Program-made: the position numbers and the translations under genes | Notes under the pieces: model-generated | The model's database searches: none | Told to the model about the DNA's origin: nothing | What the model saw: only the letters and a program-made list of their open reading frames with translations | Shown here: positions 1 through 4,898 of the stretch, piece after piece | How positions within the stretch are numbered: the stretch's first letter is position 1 | Layout: the number at the start of each line of letters is the position of its first letter | Source of the DNA: RGIG3102 sp964649845 | GTDB lineage: Bacteria; Bacillota; Clostridia; Oscillospirales; Ruminococcaceae | Length of the DNA stretch: 5,709 nucleotides | Assembly (NCBI GenBank): GCA_964649845.1 | Contig: CAZYSS010000102.1 | Coordinates: forward strand, 1-5,709 | Direction of reading: 5' to 3'

Positions 1-4
1 ATAT

Positions 5-46
5 GCCCTTCTAGGGCTTGTGCATACCACCAGTTCAACTGGTGGT
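5..46. repeat. Pair of adjacent hairpins at the left edge
   Basis: Two inverted repeats lie next to each other. The first has arms GCCCT (5-9) and AGGGC (13-17) around TCT. The second is perfect, with ten-base arms ACCACCAGTT (26-35) and AACTGGTGGT (37-46) around one central base; as a folded stem this is nine pairs with a three-base loop. Neither strand has a T-tract after the hairpins, so this is not a standard intrinsic terminator, although it lies just downstream of the marR-type gene on the minus strand. A tight perfect hairpin near a second smaller one resembles the subterminal hairpins of IS200/IS605-type elements or REP-like repeats. That identity is inference, because the window is cut at base 1 and no transposase is visible. 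Confidence 0.6.
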
Positions 47-58
47 CATGATTTAATT

Positions 59-553
59 TTATTTAAATCTTTCGTTGAGATAATCTGTATAGAATGCCAG
101 CATTTCCCGGAATTTTGTCATATCTTCTACACTATATTTTTCTGATGCTGCCTTTAACCAAGCCTGGCTTTCTTTAATATCATATTGAATATGCATATCA
201 TTTATCACCACACCTACCTCAGTAGGATAAATATGTATTTTTTTAGAATCTTTTTTACGTTTTTCTCTATAAACAAACCCTTTTTTCTCCAGCTTGCCAA
301 TCTGCGCAGATACAGTTCCTTTTGTACGCCCCCAATAATTTACAATATCTGTAAGTGTCACACCTTTGTTCTGGCAGATGTGTTTTAATGTATGGGCTTC
401 AACGCTTGTCAGTGTTATGCCATTGCCAAAATCGTGCACTTCATTCATAGATTTCTGATAAGCCTGTGAAAAATCGTATATTATATCACGGGCAGGGGAG
501 TTGGCAGTACTGGTTTCAATTAACTGCAAATAATCTTTATTTACTTCGCTCAT
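59..553 (-). CDS. MarR-family winged-helix transcriptional regulator
   Basis: This encodes a 164-residue cytoplasmic DNA-binding protein of the MarR family, which normally acts as a homodimer on short palindromes and responds to small ligands. The helix-turn-helix runs from about residue 48 to 92: LTSVEAHTLKHI, then LTDIVNYWGRTKGTVSAQIGKLEKKG in pieces, where residues 77-90 should be the recognition helix. A basic wing follows at 95-110 (REKRKKDSKKIHIYPT). Helical ends (about 8-40 and 115-164) fit the dimerisation region. The ATG at 553 is chosen because GGGAGG lies five bases upstream (559-564); the frame stays open up to a TTG at 673, but that extension has no ribosome binding site and lies over promoter DNA. 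It diverges from an amino acid permease and is the obvious candidate regulator of it and of itself. The ligand cannot be read from sequence. Confidence 0.9.
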   Translation of the reverse strand: MSEVNKDYLQLIETSTANSPARDIIYDFSQAYQKSMNEVHDFGNGITLTSVEAHTLKHICQNKGVTLTDIVNYWGRTKGTVSAQIGKLEKKGFVYREKRKKDSKKIHIYPTEVGVVINDMHIQYDIKESQAWLKAASEKYSVEDMTKFREMLAFYTDYLNERFK

Positions 554-620
554 AATAACCTCCCGTATTTGTTTAATTAGTAAAAGTTGCTTAAATTGTT
601 CATAGAATGTACATATTTTA

Positions 621-650
621 TTGACACTTATACAGAAAATATGGTAATAT
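621..650 (+). promoter_or_regulatory. Predicted sigma-A promoter of the permease gene
   Basis: The -35 box is TTGACA at 621-626 (perfect consensus). The -10 box is TAATAT at 645-650 with an 18-base spacer, preceded by TGG at 642-644, which gives an extended -10. Transcription should start near 657, leaving a leader of about 107 bases before the permease start codon. I saw no recognisable riboswitch in that leader. Confidence 0.72.
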
Positions 651-673
651 ACATTAAACGGTTTGGCAGTCAA
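646..673 (-). promoter_or_regulatory. Possible secondary promoter of the marR-type gene
   Basis: On the minus strand TTGACT (668-673) is followed after 16 bases by TATATT (646-651). Its -10 overlaps the -10 of the plus-strand permease promoter. It is a weaker match than the minus-strand promoter at 697-724 and may be a by-product of the AT-rich sequence. Confidence 0.4.
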
Positions 674-678
674 ACTGT
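658..678. promoter_or_regulatory. Candidate MarR operator (imperfect palindrome)
   Basis: The eight-base arms ACGGTTTG (658-665) and CAAACTGT (671-678) are inverted repeats with one mismatch around GCAGT. The site covers the predicted start of permease transcription and lies just downstream of the strongest marR promoter, so bound protein could block both directions. Size and placement suit a MarR dimer. No binding evidence is available from sequence alone. Confidence 0.5.
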
Positions 679-696
679 AATGTTTGTGTAGTATTA

Positions 697-724
697 ATTA
701 TACCATTATGGTGAAAATTGTCAA
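697..724 (-). promoter_or_regulatory. Consensus sigma-A promoter reading toward the marR-type gene
   Basis: Read on the minus strand, TTGACA (719-724) and TATAAT (697-702) are both perfect consensus boxes. The spacer is 16 bases and TGG directly precedes the -10 as an extended element. Transcription should start near 690 and run leftward, giving the marR message a leader of about 137 bases that crosses the permease promoter. An 11-base perfect palindrome, ACCAT-T-ATGGT (702-712), sits in the spacer and is a second possible operator. Confidence 0.72.
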
Positions 725-763
725 ATTATGTTCGTAAAACAAATTTTTATAAGGAGAAAAATT

Positions 764-2077
764 ATGAACGAAAAGAAAATGTCATTAATGGACCTTGTGT
801 TCATGGGCATGGGCGGTTGTATTGGTGCCGGTATTTTCTCAATGCTGGGTATTGGTATCGGTTATGCAGGTCGTACAGTATGGATTGCATTCATCATTGC
901 TATGATTTTCAAAATGTCACAGCAGGTTAGAATGGTTATTATGTCCTCCATGTTCTCTCTGTCTGGTGGTATGTATTCACAGCAGGCTCTTATTCTCACA
1001 CCAATGCTGACAGGTGTTTCTGCTCTTACAACAGTTGTATCTGCATTCTCATTCTCAGTATTCGGTATCTCTCTTGCAAGCTACACAGCTACTCTGGTTC
1101 CAGCTCTTGCTAATTTCCAGACACCTTTGGCTTGTGCATACCTTGCTCTGTTCTTTATCCTTGGTACAACAGGTGCTGACCTGTTCTCCAAAGTACAGAA
1201 CCTGCTTGGTATCTCCAAAATCGTTACACTTGGTATGTTCATGGTATTCGGTCTTGTATACATGAACAAAAACAACACAGCTGAACTGTATGCTGCAGAA
1301 CCAGCTCTGCCTCTTGGTATGGGTAGCTTTGTAATGGCTATTGCTCTGATGTCATTCACATGTGATGGTATTTCCAACATCATCAACATGGCACAGGTTG
1401 CTGAAAATCCAAAGAAAAACATTCCAAAAGCTTGGATTATTGCTTCTATCGCTTGTGGTGCTATCTACGCACTGCTTGGTTTTGTAGGTTCCCGTCTTGG
1501 TTCTTACAGTACAGTGGCATATGCAAACCTTGGCGACCTTGCTAAAATGGTTCTGCCATCTGGTCTGTTTATTTTCTTCATCATTGGTGGTGCTATGGCT
1601 TCTCTGTCCACAGCTCTGCTGGGTGGTGTAACAGGTTATGCTCCACTGATTCAGGGTATCGCTCAGGATGGCTGGCTGCCAAAAGCTTTGATGGACAAGA
1701 AAAAAGTTATGCTGGTTATGTGGGTTGGCGCAGTTCTTCCAGTTATCGGCGGCTTCTCACTGGATAACATCGTTTCTATGATCATGGTTCCTTCTATGGT
1801 TCTTGGTGTTGTTGTTAACCTGAGAGCTATGAAACTGCCAGAACAGTACCCAGAAGAATGGGCTAACACAGGCCTGAACATCTCTGCTGGCATGTACAGA
1901 ATGATGATGTGGGTTTCCATCGTTGCATCCCTGCTGACAGGTGTATTCTCACTGATGTCCCTGACAGTACCTCTTATGATTGGTACAGTTGTTGCTACAG
2001 CATTCATCTTCTGGTATGCTAACTACTGCCTCAAGTCCGGTAAAGTTAACATCACTTCTACACAGGACCTGGGCTAA
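764..2077 (+). CDS. APC-superfamily amino acid permease
   Basis: This encodes a 437-residue polytopic inner-membrane transporter of the amino acid/polyamine/organocation superfamily, probably moving an amino acid or exchanging it for a related metabolite. The first membrane segment carries the family glycine signature MGMGGCIGAGIF (14-25), whose unwound helix contacts the substrate backbone. The cytoplasmic loop AQVAENPKKNIPKAW (210-224) matches the family N-P-K-x-x-I-P-x-A motif between membrane segments 6 and 7. About twelve hydrophobic segments follow one another, the last near 400-422. The ATG at 764 is chosen over the in-frame ATG at 728 because AAGGAG (751-756) lies seven bases upstream and the 12-residue extension is basic and non-conserved-looking. 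It stands alone between its promoter and terminator, diverging from a MarR regulator. Codon use is strongly biased (Thr mostly ACA), which suggests good expression. Substrate is unknown. Confidence 0.92.
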   Translation: MNEKKMSLMDLVFMGMGGCIGAGIFSMLGIGIGYAGRTVWIAFIIAMIFKMSQQVRMVIMSSMFSLSGGMYSQQALILTPMLTGVSALTTVVSAFSFSVFGISLASYTATLVPALANFQTPLACAYLALFFILGTTGADLFSKVQNLLGISKIVTLGMFMVFGLVYMNKNNTAELYAAEPALPLGMGSFVMAIALMSFTCDGISNIINMAQVAENPKKNIPKAWIIASIACGAIYALLGFVGSRLGSYSTVAYANLGDLAKMVLPSGLFIFFIIGGAMASLSTALLGGVTGYAPLIQGIAQDGWLPKALMDKKKVMLVMWVGAVLPVIGGFSLDNIVSMIMVPSMVLGVVVNLRAMKLPEQYPEEWANTGLNISAGMYRMMMWVSIVASLLTGVFSLMSLTVPLMIGTVVATAFIFWYANYCLKSGKVNITSTQDLG

Positions 2078-2093
2078 TACATATAGCTATAAT

Positions 2094-2125
2094 AAATCCC
2101 CGTTGCAACAGCAATGGGGATTTTT
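2094..2125 (+). terminator. Intrinsic terminator of the permease gene
   Basis: A 13-pair stem, AAATCCCCGTTGC (2094-2106) with GCAATGGGGATTT (2111-2123), contains one G-U pair, closes on an AACA loop and runs into TTTTT (2121-2125). It begins 17 bases after the permease stop codon. Confidence 0.9.
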
Positions 2126-2152
2126 ATGCTAATTATACACTATATCCACTTA

Positions 2153-2174
2153 GGGGACGGAATCCCGGATGTCC
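2153..2174. repeat. REP-like GC-rich imperfect palindrome
   Basis: In an otherwise AT-rich gap, GGGGAC (2153-2158) is matched by GTCC (2171-2174), with a GC-rich interior that also holds GGGA (2154-2157) facing TCCC (2163-2166). The pattern GGGGAC...GTCC resembles REP-type repeats associated with RAYT transposases as I recall them in Firmicutes. Only one copy is present in the window and no T-tract follows, so this is a tentative call. Confidence 0.35.
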
Positions 2175-2190
2175 AGATTTAGAATAATAT

Positions 2191-2225
2191 AACAAAACAA
2201 CCCGCTGCCATCTGGTAACGGGTTG
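2191..2225 (-). terminator. Intrinsic terminator of the DUF4364-like gene
   Basis: The seven-base arms CAACCCG (2198-2204) and CGGGTTG (2219-2225) enclose a 14-base loop. On the minus strand the stem is followed by TTTTGTT (2191-2197), a suitable T-rich tract, 9 bases after the stop codon at 2234-2236. Confidence 0.7.
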
Positions 2226-2233
2226 AATATTAT

Positions 2234-2812
2234 TTACTGGTTTTCAAGAAATTCTTTATACATATCAGGTGTACCGGTAGCCACGCCAAGTACACATTTG
2301 AAAATATCCTGGCCTTTCAGTATAAACTGTTCGCTTGCATATTCGGCGCTCTTTCTGTCCGGCATTAGTATATTGATTGAAAAAATGGTAAAATTATCAT
2401 CTTCGATGGAACATTTCAGATTGTAACCTCCACCATCAACAGGGGAAATTTCCACTTTGTTCTGCTTTTTCAGTGCCTCATACTGTAAAATATTTGTAGC
2501 CATAGTATAGGCATAGCGTCTTACTGTAGCAGACACTACAGTTTCCAGCTGTTCAGCCACTTCCTTGCCGTCAGGCAGTATGGAGTATCCGTCTGCATCT
2601 TCTTTTATCAGCTTCTGGTCCAGCAGATGCTGCAGGGCACTCTGCATTTCAAAATAATTCACCAGTTCCTGACCGCATACAACCTCTATCAGCTGATTCT
2701 GTGTAATAGGCTGGTCCAGAGCTGCCAGCAGATAGCACAGCAGTATCTTTATTTCAGTGCGGTCATTCAGTCCGCCGATTCTTACCCCTGCGGTAATAGC
2801 TTTGTTGTCCAT
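2234..2812 (-). CDS. DUF4364-like winged-helix protein
   Basis: This encodes a 192-residue soluble protein. Residues 18-90 look like a winged-helix DNA-binding fold: EIKILLCYLLAALDQPITQNQL (helix 1 into helix 2), a putative recognition helix near NYFEMQSALQHLLDQKLI, then a short wing YSILPDGKEVAEQLE ending in the N-terminal end of a long helix. The C-terminal half (about 95-192) starts with a helix (VRRYAYTMATNILQYEAL) followed by alternating beta-like stretches (KVEISPVDGGGYNLKCSI, FTIFSINILMP) and a terminal helix. Layout and length fit the DUF4364 family of Clostridia; function is not established, and a regulatory role is inferred from the fold. The ATG at 2812 has GGGAG (2821-2825) eight bases upstream. 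It diverges from the transaldolase gene but nothing in sequence links the two functionally. Confidence 0.78.
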   Translation of the reverse strand: MDNKAITAGVRIGGLNDRTEIKILLCYLLAALDQPITQNQLIEVVCGQELVNYFEMQSALQHLLDQKLIKEDADGYSILPDGKEVAEQLETVVSATVRRYAYTMATNILQYEALKKQNKVEISPVDGGGYNLKCSIEDDNFTIFSINILMPDRKSAEYASEQFILKGQDIFKCVLGVATGTPDMYKEFLENQ

Positions 2813-2842
2813 TTATTCAACTCCCAGATTTTTCTGTAAAAT

Positions 2843-2871
2843 ATAATACTATTTTTTAAAAATAAAGTAAA
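2843..2871 (-). promoter_or_regulatory. Predicted promoter of the DUF4364-like gene
   Basis: On the minus strand TTTACT (2866-2871) and TATTAT (2843-2848) are separated by 17 bases; matches to consensus are four and five of six. The implied start near 2836 leaves a leader of about 24 bases that includes the GGGAG ribosome binding site. Confidence 0.6.
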
Positions 2872-2878
2872 GTGTGAC

Positions 2879-2907
2879 TTGTAAATAGTTTAAAAATATG
2901 TTAATAT
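2879..2907 (+). promoter_or_regulatory. Predicted promoter of the transaldolase gene
   Basis: TTGTAA (2879-2884) and TAATAT (2902-2907) are separated by 17 bases, and TGT at 2899-2901 gives an extended -10. Transcription should start near 2914, about 27 bases before the ATG. It stands back to back with the promoter at 2843-2871, with only seven bases between the -35 boxes. Confidence 0.62.
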
Positions 2908-2940
2908 CAAGGTAAGTAAAAAATCAGGAGGACACTACCA

Positions 2941-3588
2941 ATGAAACTTTTTATCGATACAGCTAATGTTGAAGAAATCAGAAAAGCTAATGACCTTGGC
3001 GTTATTTGTGGCGTTACAACAAACCCATCACTTATCGCTAAAGAAGGCAGAGATTTCCAGGAAGTTGTAAAAGAAATCACAACAATCGTTGATGGCCCTA
3101 TCTCCGCTGAAGTTATCAGCCTGGACAGCGCTGTTATGGTTGAAGAAGCTAAAGAACTTATCAAAATCCATCCAAACATTGTTATCAAAATTCCAATGTG
3201 TGCAGAAGGCCTGAAAGCTACAAAAATCCTTTCCGGCATGGGCGTTAAAACAAACGTAACACTTATCTTCTCCGCAGCACAGGCACTGCTGGCTGCAAGA
3301 GCTGGTGCAACATACGTTTCTCCATTCGTTGGCAGACTTGATGACATCGGTATGGAAGGTATCAACCTTATCAGCGAAATCGCAGATATGTTTGCTATCC
3401 ACAACATCGAAACAGAAATCATTGCTGCTTCAATCAGAATGCCTACACATGTAACAGCATGTGCAGCTGCCGGTGCAGACATCGCTACAGTTCCTTACAA
3501 AGTAATTGCTCAGATGCTCAAACACCCTCTGACAGATGCAGGTATCGAAAAATTCCTGAAAGACTGGGAATCAGTACCAAAGAAATAA
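2941..3588 (+). CDS. tal: Transaldolase, short type-3 (TalC/FSA-like) subfamily
   Basis: This encodes a 215-residue cytosolic TIM-barrel enzyme that moves a dihydroxyacetone unit between sugar phosphates in the non-oxidative pentose phosphate pathway. Visible signatures are LFIDTAN (3-9) with catalytic Asp6, GVTTNPSLIA (24-33), the Schiff-base lysine Lys83 in VIKIPM, and the phosphate-binding AASIR (162-166). Alignment by eye to E. coli FSA places Glu57 where FSA has Gln59 and Phe129 where FSA has Tyr131; Glu and Phe are the transaldolase-type residues, so transaldolase is favoured over fructose-6-phosphate aldolase. Length is full for the family. AGGAGGA (2926-2932) lies eight bases before the ATG. 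It is a single-gene transcript with its own promoter and terminator. Nearly every threonine is ACA and nearly every lysine AAA, consistent with high expression. Confidence 0.95.
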   Translation: MKLFIDTANVEEIRKANDLGVICGVTTNPSLIAKEGRDFQEVVKEITTIVDGPISAEVISLDSAVMVEEAKELIKIHPNIVIKIPMCAEGLKATKILSGMGVKTNVTLIFSAAQALLAARAGATYVSPFVGRLDDIGMEGINLISEIADMFAIHNIETEIIAASIRMPTHVTACAAAGADIATVPYKVIAQMLKHPLTDAGIEKFLKDWESVPKK

Positions 3589-3607
3589 TTTAAGAAAATG
3601 TTGATAG

Positions 3608-3634
3608 AAAAGGCGGGAAATATCCCGCCTTTTT
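3608..3634. terminator. Bidirectional terminator between converging genes
   Basis: A perfect 11-pair stem, AAAAGGCGGGA (3608-3618) with TCCCGCCTTTT (3623-3633), closes on AATA. It lies between the transaldolase stop codon and the stop codon of the minus-strand S1-domain gene (3637). T-runs form on both strands (3630-3634 plus; 3611-3608 minus), so it can serve both transcripts. Confidence 0.9.
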
Positions 3635-3636
3635 GT

Positions 3637-4542
3637 TTATTCAAACACAGTAAAAATATTCTTTACGCCGCTGTCGGTTGAATATCTCCAGTAATCAATA
3701 TGCCCCTCTGTTATAAAATATTTTATATTCCTGTCAGGCTCAAAATTCTTTAGGGTACTCATAATTACCAGCTTTACCTTCATTTTGTCAGGCAATATAC
3801 TTTTTATGTATACATTCACCACATCACCGGGCAGTATCCCTTCACAGCATTCTGCAAGACCTGCCAGATTGGGGGCCAGTTCTATAAAAATCCCATAGCT
3901 TTCCACGCTTCTCACAATTCCCACCGCAGCTGTCTGGGGGGAGAACATTTCCGCATTTTCCAGCCAGGTGCCCAGCAGTTCTTTGTGAGTCAGCACTATT
4001 CTGCCGTCATCGCTTATGCTTTTTATACAGGCGTATAAATTTTGTCCTGTTTCAAATCTGTCCCGTGGACTGTTTATTCTGGAAACGGATATAAAGTCAA
4101 TGGGTAAAAGAGCTGTTATTCCACACCCTATATCACAGAATACCCCAAAGCTGTCTACGTGAGTTACACAGCAGGGGATAACGTCTCCGGGGTTCAGTGC
4201 TGAAATATAGTTTTTATAAACCATCCGCTGTGCCTCTTTCCTGGAAAGATAAATCACAGGTTCCATCAGCGAATAGTCTATCCCTGTCACAATAAAACAC
4301 ACATTTTTATTTACTCTTGTCACCACAGCTGCCTCTTTTGCCTGTGTACCTGCAGGGCTGTAAGCCACCTGGTCCACAGGCATTATTGCTTTATATCCGC
4401 AAAGATTGAAATGAAGCCCCACATTCTTTTCATATATCAATGCTTTTGCACAGAGAATTTCCTTGCTGGCACAGGCTTTTCGTATGTATTCCATATCAAT
4501 TCCGGCAGTCAGTGCCATATTTGCTTCCTGTATGTACTCCAT
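3637..4542 (-). CDS. S1 RNA-binding-domain protein, three OB-like repeats
   Basis: This encodes a 301-residue soluble protein that probably binds RNA or associates with the ribosome. Three OB-fold-like segments can be seen. A divergent one lies at about 29-105. A clear S1 domain lies at 118-187, with PGDVIPCCVTHVDSFGVFCDIG, the LLPID strand, a conserved-looking SRINSPRDRF stretch and RIVLTHKE. A third at about 204-262 has VGIVRSVESYGIFIELAPNLAGL and PGDVVNVYIKSI. The tail is rich in aromatics (KYFITEGHIDYWRYS). This order matches a lineage-restricted protein I recall from Oscillospiraceae; it is shorter than ribosomal protein S1 (rpsA) and not a substitute I would assert. The ATG at 4542 has AAGGAAGG (4551-4558) eight bases upstream. 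In-frame ATGs at codon 9 (with AGGAAG upstream) and codon 17 are alternatives. No convincing promoter was found upstream. Confidence 0.87.
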   Translation of the reverse strand: MEYIQEANMALTAGIDMEYIRKACASKEILCAKALIYEKNVGLHFNLCGYKAIMPVDQVAYSPAGTQAKEAAVVTRVNKNVCFIVTGIDYSLMEPVIYLSRKEAQRMVYKNYISALNPGDVIPCCVTHVDSFGVFCDIGCGITALLPIDFISVSRINSPRDRFETGQNLYACIKSISDDGRIVLTHKELLGTWLENAEMFSPQTAAVGIVRSVESYGIFIELAPNLAGLAECCEGILPGDVVNVYIKSILPDKMKVKLVIMSTLKNFEPDRNIKYFITEGHIDYWRYSTDSGVKNIFTVFE

Positions 4543-4645
4543 ATAAAATACCTTCCTTAAATCTTGGTTGTTTTTAATTTATATGCTGTATAATGCAATA
4601 TTATTTGAAATTTAAAAATATTTGCAGAATTTTTAAGATAAGGGC

Positions 4646-4674
4646 TGTTATATTTTTAGTTTTTATGGTAAAAT
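4646..4674 (+). promoter_or_regulatory. Predicted promoter of the DUF951-prfA operon
   Basis: The -10 is TAAAAT (4669-4674) with TGG at 4666-4668 as an extended element; the -35 position (TGTTAT, 4646-4651) is poor. The start would fall near 4681, 26 bases before the DUF951 start codon. A perfect TATAAT at 4589-4594 could be a second upstream -10 but lacks a well-spaced -35. Confidence 0.45.
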
Positions 4675-4706
4675 AAAACAGATACTGTAATATAGGCGGT
4701 GATATA

Positions 4707-4895
4707 ATGGATATAAAAGTTAATGATATAATAATCACAAAAAAAGAGCATCCCTGCAAGAACAGTGAATTCCTTGTTCTGCGCGTGGGGATGGATTTTA
4801 AAATCCGCTGTACAAAATGCGGCAGGGAAGTTATGGTGCCGCGTTCCAAAATAGAAAAGAATATCAAAAAAATTATTACTCAGGATGGAGAATAG
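4707..4895 (+). CDS. DUF951 family mini-protein, putative metal-binding
   Basis: This encodes a 62-residue soluble protein of the DUF951 family, common in Firmicutes and without an assigned function. The family pattern is present: K-x-H-P-C (13-17), FLVLRVGMDFKIRC (22-35), the C-x-x-C pair Cys35/Cys38 followed by Gly39, and VMVPRSKIEK (42-51) with a basic end. His15 or Cys17 with Cys35 and Cys38 could bind zinc, which is inference. The usual Gly after the first Cys is Lys here. Start choice is supported by AGGCGGTGAT (4694-4703), nine of ten bases of the full complement to the 16S rRNA tail. The stop codon is three bases before the prfA start, and the prfA ribosome binding site lies inside this gene, so the two are cotranscribed and probably translationally coupled. 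Confidence 0.92.
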   Translation: MDIKVNDIIITKKEHPCKNSEFLVLRVGMDFKIRCTKCGREVMVPRSKIEKNIKKIITQDGE

Positions 4896-4898
4896 TAA

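Noticed and set aside
5..46. Hairpins as an intrinsic terminator of the marR-type gene
   Set aside because: On the minus strand the perfect hairpin is followed by ATGCAC rather than a T-tract. It may slow polymerase but lacks the standard form.
554..673. Forty-codon upstream extension of the marR-type gene from a TTG start
   Set aside because: There is no ribosome binding site before the TTG, the stretch overlaps promoter and operator DNA, and the ATG at 553 has a good GGGAGG at the right distance.
728..763. Twelve-codon upstream extension of the permease from the ATG at 728
   Set aside because: No Shine-Dalgarno sequence precedes it, while AAGGAG lies seven bases before the ATG at 764.
657..763. 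Riboswitch or T-box in the permease leader
   Set aside because: The leader is about 107 bases, AT-rich, and shows no T-box sequence, terminator hairpin or known aptamer core.
2907..3482. Long minus-strand open frame over the transaldolase gene
   Set aside because: It is the antisense of a clear enzyme gene with all family motifs, and it has no ribosome binding site or recognisable domain.
4543..4680. Promoter for the S1-domain gene on the minus strand
   Set aside because: Several AT-rich -10-like boxes occur, but none has a -35 box at 16-18 bases that exceeds what chance gives in this composition.
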